Shown: positions 15,514 through 23,700 of the stretch, in pieces
Layout of the letters: every line of letters begins with the position of its first letter
How positions within the stretch are numbered: position 1 is the stretch's first letter
Assembly (NCBI RefSeq): GCF_014655715.1
Contig: NZ_BNBM01000026.1
Coordinates: forward strand, 1 to 64,000
DNA: 64,000 bases
DNA from: Streptomyces lanatus
GTDB lineage: Bacteria > Actinomycetota > Actinomycetes > Streptomycetales > Streptomycetaceae
Direction of reading: 5' to 3'
Notes under the pieces: model-generated
Database searches by the model: none
Told to the model about the DNA's origin: nothing
Seen by the model: only the letters and a program-made list of their open reading frames with translations
Position numbers and translations under genes: made by a program

Positions 15514-18456
15514 GTGAGTACCGCCGCCACATCCCCCGAGCCACCCACCCCCGACCTGCCGTTCCGTGACCCCGCGCTACCTTTCGCCCGACGGGTCGAC
15601 GACCTGATCTCCCGGCTGACGCTCGACGAGCGCATCGAGCTGCTCTACCAGTACTCGCCAGGAGTCCCGCGTCTCGGACTGGCCCCCTTCAAGACCGGTA
15701 CCGAAGGGCTGCACGGCGTGTCCTGGCTGGGGCCGGCCACCGTGTTCCCGCAGGCGGTAGGCCTGGGAGCCACCTGGGACGAGGAGTTGCTGCACGAGGT
15801 CGCCTCGGCCGTCGGCACCGAGGCCCGCGCCTTCCACCAGCGCCCGGCCCTCAACGGCCATCGGCACAGCCTCCAGGTCTGGGCTCCCGTGGTGAACCTG
15901 CTGCGCGACCCCCGCTGGGGCCGCAACGAGGAGGGGTACGCGGAGGATCCGCTGCTCACCGGCAGGCTCTCCGTCAGGTTCTGCCGCGGGCTGGCCGGGG
16001 ACCACCCGGTCTATCTGCGCACGGCACCGCTCCTGAAGCACTTCCTCGCCTACAACAACGAGGACGAGCGCGACATCACCTCCTCCGTGGTACCGCCCAG
16101 GGTGCTGCACGAATACGACCTCGCCGCCTTCCGCCCGGCGATCGCGTCCGGCGCCGCCACCGGTGTCATGCCGGCCTACAACCTCATCAACGGCCGCCCC
16201 TGCCATGTCAGTCCACTGCTCGAGACCGAGGTACGGCGCTGGGCCGAGCCCACCGGCCACGAGCTGTTCGTCTGCAGCGACGCCGGAGCCGTCACCAACC
16301 TCGCCGAATCGGAGCGCTACTTCGACGACCACCCCACCTCCCACGCGGCGGCGGTACGCGCCGGCGTCGACAGCATCACCGAACTGGACGAGGACGGCAG
16401 CATCACCCTCGGCCGACTCCGCACGGCGGTCGACCGCGGGCTGCTCACCGAGGCCGACATCGACCGGGCCGCGCGCCGCCACCTGTCGATACGCCTGCGC
16501 CTCGGCGAGTTCGATCCGGACCTCGACCCCTACGCCGGCATCCGCGACGACGTCGTGGACAGCCCCGCCCACCGGGCGCTCGCCCTGCGCGCCGCCACGG
16601 AGTCGGTGGTGCTGCTGAAGAACGACGGAGCACTGCCGCTGTCGCCGACACCCGGCCAACGCGTGGCGCTCATCGGTCCGTTGGCGGACACCCTCTTCGA
16701 GGACTGGTACAGCGGCACCATGCCGTACCGGATCACCATTGCCACCGGCCTGGAGGCGGCACTCAAGGAGCGCGGCGCCGAAGCGGTCCGCGCGGAGGGA
16801 GTCGACCGGATCACGCTGCGCGCCGCCTCCACCGGAGGCCTCCTGCGCGTGCCCGCGCTCGACCCCGGCGGGCCCATGGTGGCCGGTGCTCACTCGGACG
16901 AGCAGGAGGCGGGCGACAACGCCTGCCACGACCTGTTCGACTGGGGTGGAGGCGTGCTGACCCTCCGCAACGCCCGCACGGAACGCTACGTCACCCTCAA
17001 GGACGGCGACCTCACCCTCGCCGCCGACCAGACGCAGCCGAACGGCTGGTTCGTCCACGAGACCCTCCGGCTGGAACCCCAGCCCGACGGCACGGAACTG
17101 CTGCGCAACATCAGCAACGGCCGCTATGCCGCCGTGGACCCCGCCACCGGCCGTGTCACCCTCTCTGCCGAAGCCCCCGAGCAGGCGGAACGCTGGACCC
17201 GAACGGTCGTCAGGGACGGAATCGCCGAAGCCGTCGCGGCCGCCGCCTCGGCGGACGTCGCCGTGGTCGTCCTGGGAAACGACCCGCACATCAACGGGCG
17301 CGAGACCGAGGACCGTACGGGCATCTCACTGCCGCCCGTGCAGGAGGCCCTGCTGCGCGCCGTCACCACCGAGCGCCCCGAGTCGGTACTGGTCGTGATG
17401 AGCAGCTACCCGTACGCCGTCGACTGGGCGGACGAGCACCTGCCCGCCGTGGTGTGGACCTCCCACGGCGGGCAGGAGACGGGCCGGGCACTCGCCGCGA
17501 TCCTGCTCGGCGAGGCCGAACCCTCCGGACGGCTCCCGCAGACCTGGTACCGCGGCGACGACCCGCTGCCCGGCCGCCTCGACTACGACATCATCAGCGC
17601 CGGCTGGACGTACCAGTACCACGAGGCCGCACCGCTGTACCCCTTCGGGCACGGCCTGTCCTACACCAGCTTCGCCTGCTCCGACCTGCGGCTGTCCGCC
17701 GGGGAAGCGGCGCAGGACGACACCCTGACCGTGAGCGTCGAGCTCACCAACACCGGGGCGCGCACGGGCACCGAGACCGTGCAGCTCTACACGCGCGCGC
17801 TCGACGCCCGCCACCGCGCGCCAAGGCGCAGACTGACGGACTTCCGCAAGGTCTCCCTCGCCCCCGGTGAACGGCGGCGGCTGGAGTTCGACCTGCCCGT
17901 CGCGGCCCTGGCCCACTGGTTCGTCCCGGCCGGCGCCCTCGCCGTGGAGCCGGGGCCGTACGAGATCCTGATCGGGCACTCGGCCGAAGCCATCGCCCTG
18001 ACAGCGCCCCTCACCGTGACGGGGCCGGCCCTCCCTGCCCGCGCTCTCCTCGGCGGACGACTGGCCGCCGTCGACTTCGACGAGTGCGAGGGCGGCACGC
18101 TCGTCGACGCCAGCCGGGAGAAGGGGGAGGCGGTCACCCCGGCGACCGGTGACATCCACTGCGCACTGCGCTACGGCTCAGTCGACCTGGGCAGCCCGGC
18201 GGACGGGCCGCGGGTCATCACGGCCGAGGTGTCGTGCGCGACGGAGGAGGAAGCGACCATCGAGATCTACGCCGACGGCGCCCCCGGTGCCGGAACCCTG
18301 CTCGCCGCCCTCCGTGTCACCACCGGCACCGACAGCCGGTACGACTGGCGCACGGTCAGCGCGCGGATGCCGGAGGAGGTGACCGGGGTGCACGATCTGC
18401 ATCTCGTTCTGCGGGGCGGTGTCCACCTGGCCGCGATCGCCGGCGGGACGTGGTGA
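15514..18456 (+). CDS. GH3 beta-glucosidase/beta-xylosidase with inserted beta-trefoil-like domain and C-terminal sandwich
   Basis: 980 aa, no signal peptide. GTG start with AAGGGA upstream. Residues about 15-340 are the GH3 barrel, with the nucleophile Asp in FVCSDAGAV near residue 255. The second GH3 domain begins near 360 (ESVVLLKNDGALPL) and is interrupted at about 480-565 by a fascin/ricin-like insert (RNARTERYVTLKDG, RNISNGRYAAVDP). It resumes at VAVVVLGNDPHINGRETEDR and ends in a fibronectin III-like domain. The last about 130 residues resemble a CBM6-type beta-sandwich. Export is not indicated, so oligosaccharides taken up by the cell are the likely substrate. Substrate choice between xylosides and glucosides is not resolvable here. 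Confidence 0.88.
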   Translation: MSTAATSPEPPTPDLPFRDPALPFARRVDDLISRLTLDERIELLYQYSPGVPRLGLAPFKTGTEGLHGVSWLGPATVFPQAVGLGATWDEELLHEVASAVGTEARAFHQRPALNGHRHSLQVWAPVVNLLRDPRWGRNEEGYAEDPLLTGRLSVRFCRGLAGDHPVYLRTAPLLKHFLAYNNEDERDITSSVVPPRVLHEYDLAAFRPAIASGAATGVMPAYNLINGRPCHVSPLLETEVRRWAEPTGHELFVCSDAGAVTNLAESERYFDDHPTSHAAAVRAGVDSITELDEDGSITLGRLRTAVDRGLLTEADIDRAARRHLSIRLRLGEFDPDLDPYAGIRDDVVDSPAHRALALRAATESVVLLKNDGALPLSPTPGQRVALIGPLADTLFEDWYSGTMPYRITIATGLEAALKERGAEAVRAEGVDRITLRAASTGGLLRVPALDPGGPMVAGAHSDEQEAGDNACHDLFDWGGGVLTLRNARTERYVTLKDGDLTLAADQTQPNGWFVHETLRLEPQPDGTELLRNISNGRYAAVDPATGRVTLSAEAPEQAERWTRTVVRDGIAEAVAAAASADVAVVVLGNDPHINGRETEDRTGISLPPVQEALLRAVTTERPESVLVVMSSYPYAVDWADEHLPAVVWTSHGGQETGRALAAILLGEAEPSGRLPQTWYRGDDPLPGRLDYDIISAGWTYQYHEAAPLYPFGHGLSYTSFACSDLRLSAGEAAQDDTLTVSVELTNTGARTGTETVQLYTRALDARHRAPRRRLTDFRKVSLAPGERRRLEFDLPVAALAHWFVPAGALAVEPGPYEILIGHSAEAIALTAPLTVTGPALPARALLGGRLAAVDFDECEGGTLVDASREKGEAVTPATGDIHCALRYGSVDLGSPADGPRVITAEVSCATEEEATIEIYADGAPGAGTLLAALRVTTGTDSRYDWRTVSARMPEEVTGVHDLHLVLRGGVHLAAIAGGTW

Positions 18457-18504
18457 GGAGCGGTGGGACGCGGTAAGGAGCGGTGGGACGCGGCAAGAAG
18501 ACCG
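18445..18504 (+). repeat. 20-nt tandem repeat across the GH3 stop codon
   Basis: Units begin at 18445, 18465 and 18485. The first two share GGGACG-GGT-AGGAGCGGT with two substitutions and the third is partial. The array includes the GH3 stop codon and AGGAG-like motifs ahead of the condensation-domain gene, suggesting slippage duplication at the junction. Confidence 0.6.
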
Positions 18505-18542
18505 TCCGCTGCCGCGTATACCAGAGGAGGGCCGGGGCGGAT

Positions 18543-19925
18543 ATGCGACAGACCGCACGCCATGACGTCGTCTTCGTCGCCGGCACCGCCGCAGAGCATG
18601 AACTGACCTGGTCGCAGAAGGCCCATGAACGCGAAGGATGCCGCCCCCATCTCCACGGACCCCGCAACAGGAACGTACGGATGGGGCGGGCACTGCACGG
18701 CCGGCCCGACATGTCCGCGGTGCTGCGTTCCTTCGCCGGGGTCATGGCTCACTTCGAGGCGCTGCGCACGCTCTATCCACGTGACGCGGACGGGCACCCG
18801 AGCGCGGTCGTCGTGGCTTCCGGCGTGCTCCAGGTCGATGAGTACGCCTCCGACGCCCCGCCGACCTACGACGAGCTGAGCGCCTTCACGCTCCGACTGG
18901 CCGAGCCCGGATTCGCCCCGGACGACCTGCCGTTGCGGGCCGCCGTCATCACCGTGGACGACAGGCCCATCCACATCGCGCTGTCCTTGCACCACTTCTC
19001 GGCGGACACGACCGCTGCCCGGATCGCGGCCGAACACATAGCCCGACTGGCCGCCGATCCGGGTGCCGACCTCGGCCCGGGGTGGCGGCCGCGGCAGATC
19101 GCGGGCTTCGAAGCCAGTCCCTCGGGGTTGCGGCACGCCCATCGTGTCGACACCCATGACCGGGCCATGCTCCGTAGGTCCGCCATGCCCGAACTCCAGG
19201 TGGCCCCGAGCCACAGGGCCGCCGTCTACAACTTCGTATGCCTCGACTCCGCGGCGGTCGCCCTCGCGGCCGCCGGTCTGGCGAAGCAGTACCGGACATC
19301 CGTGACCGCCGTCCTGCAAGCCGCATACGCGTGCACGCTCGCCGAGCACCTCGGCATCGGCACCTGCGTGTTCAACACCGTGATGCCCAACCGACAGACC
19401 ACCTTCGCCCGCGAGGCGGTGGCCCATATCGCCGGCAGGGCCCTCGTCCCGGTGGACACGTCCCTGGGCAGCGACCGGTTCCCGGCGCTGTGCCGAGCCG
19501 TGGACGCGGCACTCGTCAGATCCTCCTCCATCAGCCTGCGAGAGCCCGACCGCTACGCCAGATCCCTGGACGAGGTCTCCGCCGAACTGGGCCGCTCCGC
19601 ACACAACCCGTACGTGGTCAACATCCGCCCCATAGCGCCCCGCACACTGATCCGGGCTCGTGCGGACAGGGCACCGCAGGACCTCGACCGAGCCATGGCA
19701 TCCAGCCGTTACCGACGATTCCCCAAACTCGTCGACGCGTACTCCGGAAACCTCTCCTTCGATGTGTGGGGCATGTCCGAGACGGCCGGAATCAGTCTCG
19801 GGACGGATGCGATGTCGTTCGACGCGACGGATCTCGAACAGATACTGCGGTCCTTCGAGAGCCGGCTGGTCGGAGCCGCGCTCGGCGGTCACGTCGCGGG
19901 GAGCGGCTCCTTCGCCGGCGCGTAG
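18543..19925 (+). CDS. Stand-alone condensation-domain protein (NRPS C-domain/acyltransferase-like)
   Basis: 460 aa. The ATG at 18543 follows GAGGAGGG by 12 nt; an in-frame start at 18483 is possible but lies within the tandem repeat. The N-terminal LTWSQKAH matches the first conserved motif of condensation domains. The catalytic motif HHFSADT (HHxxxD) occurs near residue 145. The SFDVWGMSE region near the C-terminus resembles the floor-loop portion. The length equals one complete C domain with no carrier or adenylation domain, so it may act in trans as an acyltransferase, as PapA-like proteins do. It lies 86 nt after GH3 with no other biosynthetic gene nearby. Function unknown. Confidence 0.75.
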   Translation: MRQTARHDVVFVAGTAAEHELTWSQKAHEREGCRPHLHGPRNRNVRMGRALHGRPDMSAVLRSFAGVMAHFEALRTLYPRDADGHPSAVVVASGVLQVDEYASDAPPTYDELSAFTLRLAEPGFAPDDLPLRAAVITVDDRPIHIALSLHHFSADTTAARIAAEHIARLAADPGADLGPGWRPRQIAGFEASPSGLRHAHRVDTHDRAMLRRSAMPELQVAPSHRAAVYNFVCLDSAAVALAAAGLAKQYRTSVTAVLQAAYACTLAEHLGIGTCVFNTVMPNRQTTFAREAVAHIAGRALVPVDTSLGSDRFPALCRAVDAALVRSSSISLREPDRYARSLDEVSAELGRSAHNPYVVNIRPIAPRTLIRARADRAPQDLDRAMASSRYRRFPKLVDAYSGNLSFDVWGMSETAGISLGTDAMSFDATDLEQILRSFESRLVGAALGGHVAGSGSFAGA

Positions 19926-20475
19926 AGCGCGGCGGAGTACGGATGGTCGAGGTCGAGATCACTCACGACGCCGGGTGTGCTGCCTGCAGTCTTCCGGGCA
20001 ACGGTGCGGCGGTTGTCGATTCGAGCGCGCGTGGGCGCGGTGCGGCGAGACGGTCTGTGTTTCTCTCGGCGCCGTTGCCCGGCGGCTTGCCGGCTGCCGA
20101 AGCCCCGCTCGACGAGGTTCAGGCTGTTGCGTGTCGGCCAGGGCGGTCACGACGGCCGTACGTAAGCCGCCTCCGGCCCCTTCCTCCGGCGGTCTGTCGT
20201 TCGCCGGCGTGGTGCGGGGCAGCCCGCGATCCCGGCGAAGTTCAGATGGACCCGCAGCACGCGCAGCGCGGCGAGAACCTTATACGCGTCGTGCCGGGAT
20301 TCCAGCGTCCTGGTGTGTCCTTGGGACGGCCGGGTCCCGAAGTCGGCTCAGCCGTGGGTGGCCACCTTGGAAGTCCCGGTTCCGGTGCAGGAGGGGCAGT
20401 CCCCGCAGCCTGGTCCGCTGTCGTGGGACTGCCCTCTTCTGGTCGGACCTCTGCCTGTGCGGCAGGGGTGGGGGG
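19926..20475. other. Intergenic gap with no recognisable gene
   Basis: About 550 nt between the convergent condensation-domain and GH27 genes. Open frames on both strands have no recognisable motif. A hairpin near 20394-20434 is the only structure noted. Confidence 0.5.
20394..20434. terminator. Hairpin downstream of GH27
   Basis: GGGCAGTCCC (20394-20403) pairs with GGGACTGCCC (20425-20434) across a 21-nt loop, about 40 nt beyond the stop of the minus-strand GH27 gene. Confidence 0.45.
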
Positions 20476-22122
20476 TTATGGGAGTGTGGTCCACTTCTGG
20501 TTGTTCTGGCCGTTGCAGGTCCACAGGATGGCCGGGGTGCCGTTGGCGGTGCCGGCCTCGTTGGCGTCGAGGCACAGCCCGGCGTGGATGTTGCGGATCG
20601 TCCCGTCGGAGCCGACGGTCCACTTCTGGTTGTTCTGGCCGTTGCAGGGCCAGATGACGACCGGCGTGCCGTTGGTGGTGCCCTGGTTGGAGGCGTCCAG
20701 GCACTTGTCGCCGTAGACCCGGATCTCGCCGCCCGCCCAGGTGGTCCACAGCTGGTTGGCGGCCGTGTGGCAGTCCCAGATCAGCGTCTTGGTCCCGGCC
20801 GCGGTGGAGGCGTTGTCCACGTCCAGGCAGCGGCCGGACCCGGTGCCGCGCAGGCGGGCGGTGGTGGCGGCCAGAGGGCTGCCGCCGGTCACCTTGAACA
20901 CGGCGACGCCGTGGGCGGGGACGCTCGCCGAGATCTGGCCGGACGTGCTGGACGTGGTGCCGGTCCACAGGTCGGTGAGGGTGAACGAGCCGCCGGACAG
21001 GCCGGCTTGCGCGGCCGTGGTGGTGACCGTCGCGGTGCCGCTTCCGCGGTTGAACAGGCCGACCGCGACGGAGCCGTCCGCGAGGGGCTTGGCGAACACC
21101 TCGGTGCCGCCGTCGTCGCGCACCCGGCGCCCGCCCGCGCCCAGTGGATCCTGGTTCACGGACAGCAGGCGCGGGTTGCGCAGGATGGCGCTCACGTCGG
21201 CGGACATGGTGCGGATGTCGTTGCCGGCCATGAGCGGGGCACTCATGAGAGCCCACAGGGCGAAGTGGGAGCGGGACTCGGTCAGGGACAGGCCGGGACG
21301 GCCGACGACCAGCATGTCGGGGTCGTTCCAGTGACCAGGACCCGACTGCGCGGCCAGGGGCGCGGTGACGTCGAGGACGTTGCCGACGCCCATCGGGTAG
21401 CTGTTGGTGTTGTTGTTCTGCCAGATGTCCAGCAGGTCCTCGGTCGTCCGCCACAGGTCGGCGACCTCACCCCAGTTGAACTTGTCGCCGGTGATGGCGT
21501 GGAAGCTGTTGGGGTTGATGCTGTAGACGATCGGACGGCCGGTGGCGCGCAGGGCGTCACGCATCAGCGTGAAGCGCGCGATCTGCTCGTCGCGGGTGCC
21601 GCTGGAGGAGCACCAGTCGTACTTGAGGTAGTCGACACCCCATGAGGCGAACGTGGCGGCGTCCTGGGCCTCGTGGCCCATGCTGCCCGTGGAACCGGGG
21701 TAGGTGCCCACGCCCTGCGCGCACGTCTTCTCGCCCGGCGCCTGGTAGATGCCGAACTTCAGGCCCTTGCTGTGGATGTAGTCGCCGAGCGCCTTCATCC
21801 CGCTGGGGAACTTGGTCGGGTTGGCCCGAAGATTGCCCGCCGCGTCGCGCTGCGGGTCGAACCAGCAGTCGTCGACGACGACATACCGGTAGCCGGCGTC
21901 CTTCATGCCTGAGGACACCATCGCGTCGGCGGCCTCGCGGACCTGCGCCTCGGTGATCCCGCACCCGAAACTGTTCCAGCTGTTCCAGCCCATCGGCGGG
22001 GTGAGCGCGGGGCTGCCCGGCGCGGCCTCGGCGGTCGTGCCGGCGGAGGCGGTGACGCAGGCGCTGAGCGTCAGTGCGGTGGCGGTGAGGAGACGCAGCA
22101 GTCGTCTGTGTATGGGAACCAT
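20476..22122 (-). CDS. Secreted GH27 alpha-galactosidase (or beta-L-arabinopyranosidase) with CBM13
   Basis: 548 aa from the ATG at 22122, chosen because MVPIHRRLLRLLTATALTLSA is a signal peptide and GGAAGG precedes it. The GH27 barrel starts with LTPPMGWNSWNSFGC, with the nucleophile Asp in YLKYDWC and conserved VDDCWF and WNDPDML motifs. A beta-sandwich follows, then a ricin B domain with three repeats (NQLW, NQKW, NQKW). GH27 members of this type in Streptomyces can act on alpha-galactosides or beta-L-arabinopyranosides, and the sequence does not separate them. Clustering with GH62 and GH127 makes the arabinose alternative worth considering. The upstream GH62 gene is on the same strand with a hairpin in between. 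Confidence 0.9.
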   Translation of the reverse strand: MVPIHRRLLRLLTATALTLSACVTASAGTTAEAAPGSPALTPPMGWNSWNSFGCGITEAQVREAADAMVSSGMKDAGYRYVVVDDCWFDPQRDAAGNLRANPTKFPSGMKALGDYIHSKGLKFGIYQAPGEKTCAQGVGTYPGSTGSMGHEAQDAATFASWGVDYLKYDWCSSSGTRDEQIARFTLMRDALRATGRPIVYSINPNSFHAITGDKFNWGEVADLWRTTEDLLDIWQNNNTNSYPMGVGNVLDVTAPLAAQSGPGHWNDPDMLVVGRPGLSLTESRSHFALWALMSAPLMAGNDIRTMSADVSAILRNPRLLSVNQDPLGAGGRRVRDDGGTEVFAKPLADGSVAVGLFNRGSGTATVTTTAAQAGLSGGSFTLTDLWTGTTSSTSGQISASVPAHGVAVFKVTGGSPLAATTARLRGTGSGRCLDVDNASTAAGTKTLIWDCHTAANQLWTTWAGGEIRVYGDKCLDASNQGTTNGTPVVIWPCNGQNNQKWTVGSDGTIRNIHAGLCLDANEAGTANGTPAILWTCNGQNNQKWTTLP

Positions 22123-22135
22123 GGGGAGCCTTCCT

Positions 22136-22166
22136 GGCCCGCGAAGCGGGAGCCGCTTCGCGGGCC
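22136..22166. terminator. Perfect 14-bp hairpin between GH62 and GH27
   Basis: Arms 22136-22149 and 22153-22166 pair perfectly around a 3-nt loop. It is 40 nt after the GH62 stop and 13 nt before the GH27 start, so it would end GH62 transcripts or limit read-through into GH27. Confidence 0.75.
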
Positions 22167-22206
22167 GTATGGACACGGTCATGAGCTTGTGATCATGTGC
22201 GCGCGG

Positions 22207-23616
22207 TCAGCGCTGCAGGGTGAGCACGCCCGGCCGGTACGGCAGCTTCAGGTAGTCGGTGCCGTCCGAACCGGGGGACCTGCCCTGGTAGAGGAACTGC
22301 AGGTTGCAGGGGTCGATGGTCATGGTCTGGTCGGGGTTGTTGCGGACCAGGTCACCGTGGCTGATGTCGTTGGTCCAGGTCTGGTTGCTGTTGGCCTTGC
22401 CCGCGAAGGGGCTGCTCTCGGTGCCGGACTGGACGGTCCACGGACCGTTCAGGCCGGGGGCCGTGAACGAGCGGAAGAAGCGCCCGTTCCTGCCCTTCGC
22501 CTCAACGATCATGAGGTACTGGTTCTGGCCCTGGACCTTGTAAACCTCCGGGGCCTCGAACAGGTTGTCCTCCGTGTCGCTCATGACCGTCGTGTACGAC
22601 GAGCCGAAGCTGCTCGGGAAGTTCCCGAGCGGCATGACCGACCTGAAGATGCTGCCCTTGTCATTGGCGAAGAACAGGTACATGTTCTGGTCGTCGGCGA
22701 TCACGGTCGGGTCGATCGGGCCGCCTACGGGGAGGCTGCCGGTGAACAGCGCCTGCGGCGCGGACCAGCCGTTGGGGTTGGTGGGGTCGCTGGACGTGCG
22801 GTAGGTGAAGGGCCAGGCGGTACCCCACCCATTGGAGACCAGCACCCAGATGTTCTTGGGCGCGAAGTAGAACAGTTTGGGCGCCACCGCGCCCTGGCTC
22901 ATGCCGTTCTGGGGGGCCGAGGCCATGTCGGACCAGTTCGTGAAGGGACTGAACATCATCGAGTGCCAACCCGATTCCGAGGCGTACGTCCCGTAGACCA
23001 GGTGCTTGCCGTTGTACGTCACGGTCGTGAAGTCCTTCAGCGAGTACCACCCGTTCGACGGCTGCGCCAGCGGACCGGTCGAGCTCCACCGGTACGTCGA
23101 CGGAAGAGCACACGTGCCGTTCGGCGGCGCGGACGGGCCGCTCCATTTCTGGTTGCTGCTGCCGGTGCAGTTCCAGAGCTGCACCGCCGTGCCGTTGGCC
23201 GTGGCGCCGCCGCTGACGTCCAGGCACAGTCCGGACTCCACGGCGACGATCGTGCCGTCGGCGTTCACCCGCCACTGCTGGTTCGTACCGCCGTTGCAGG
23301 ACCAGATCACCGGTCGGGTACCGGCCGTGGTGGCGTGGCCCGGAACATCCAGGCATTTGTTGCCGTACACGCTCAGCTGGTTGTTGTCCGTCAGCGTCCA
23401 CTGCTGGTTGGTCCCGCCATGGCAGTCCCAGATCTGCACGTTCGTGCCGTCGGTCTGGCCGGCGCCCGACACATCGAGACACCGGCCAGAAGCGACACCG
23501 CGCACGGCGCCGGTGGTGGCCGCCTGAGCCGGGTTGGCGACGAGCGTCGCCACCGAAGCGACCAGAGCGGCGAGCAGCAGAGACAAATGTCTGCGGCTGA
23601 AAGTACGTCTGAGCAA
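22207..23616 (-). CDS. CBM13-GH62 alpha-L-arabinofuranosidase, secreted
   Basis: 469 aa. The start is a TTG at 23616 with TGAGG five nt upstream; no better ATG precedes the signal peptide (MLRRTFSRRHLSLLLAALVASVATLVANPAQA). Residues 35-160 are a ricin B/CBM13 domain with QxW repeats (NQQW, NQQW, NQKW). Residues 170-469 are GH62, with base Asp in SLKDFTTV, modulator Asp in GGPIDPTVIADD and acid Glu in NLFEAPEVYKV. It would remove arabinofuranose from arabinoxylan while bound through its lectin. Its GH62 domain differs clearly from the one fused to GH10 at 3460-5511, so this is not a recent duplication. Confidence 0.92.
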   Translation of the reverse strand: MLRRTFSRRHLSLLLAALVASVATLVANPAQAATTGAVRGVASGRCLDVSGAGQTDGTNVQIWDCHGGTNQQWTLTDNNQLSVYGNKCLDVPGHATTAGTRPVIWSCNGGTNQQWRVNADGTIVAVESGLCLDVSGGATANGTAVQLWNCTGSSNQKWSGPSAPPNGTCALPSTYRWSSTGPLAQPSNGWYSLKDFTTVTYNGKHLVYGTYASESGWHSMMFSPFTNWSDMASAPQNGMSQGAVAPKLFYFAPKNIWVLVSNGWGTAWPFTYRTSSDPTNPNGWSAPQALFTGSLPVGGPIDPTVIADDQNMYLFFANDKGSIFRSVMPLGNFPSSFGSSYTTVMSDTEDNLFEAPEVYKVQGQNQYLMIVEAKGRNGRFFRSFTAPGLNGPWTVQSGTESSPFAGKANSNQTWTNDISHGDLVRNNPDQTMTIDPCNLQFLYQGRSPGSDGTDYLKLPYRPGVLTLQR

Positions 23617-23700
23617 GGGGACCTCATTCCTTGGGTGAGCGGTCGACGCGTCGAGCAGACTGAAGGGTGGAGAGCGACCAAGATCTGGTTCCGCGGCGGC

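Noticed and set aside
18543..19925. A non-ribosomal peptide biosynthetic cluster
   Set aside because: Only one condensation domain is present and both flanks are glycosidase genes.
23643..23654. TCGACGCGTCGA palindrome upstream of GH62 as an operator
   Set aside because: A perfect palindrome but built from CG-rich restriction-like sequence with no second copy; expected by chance at this GC content.
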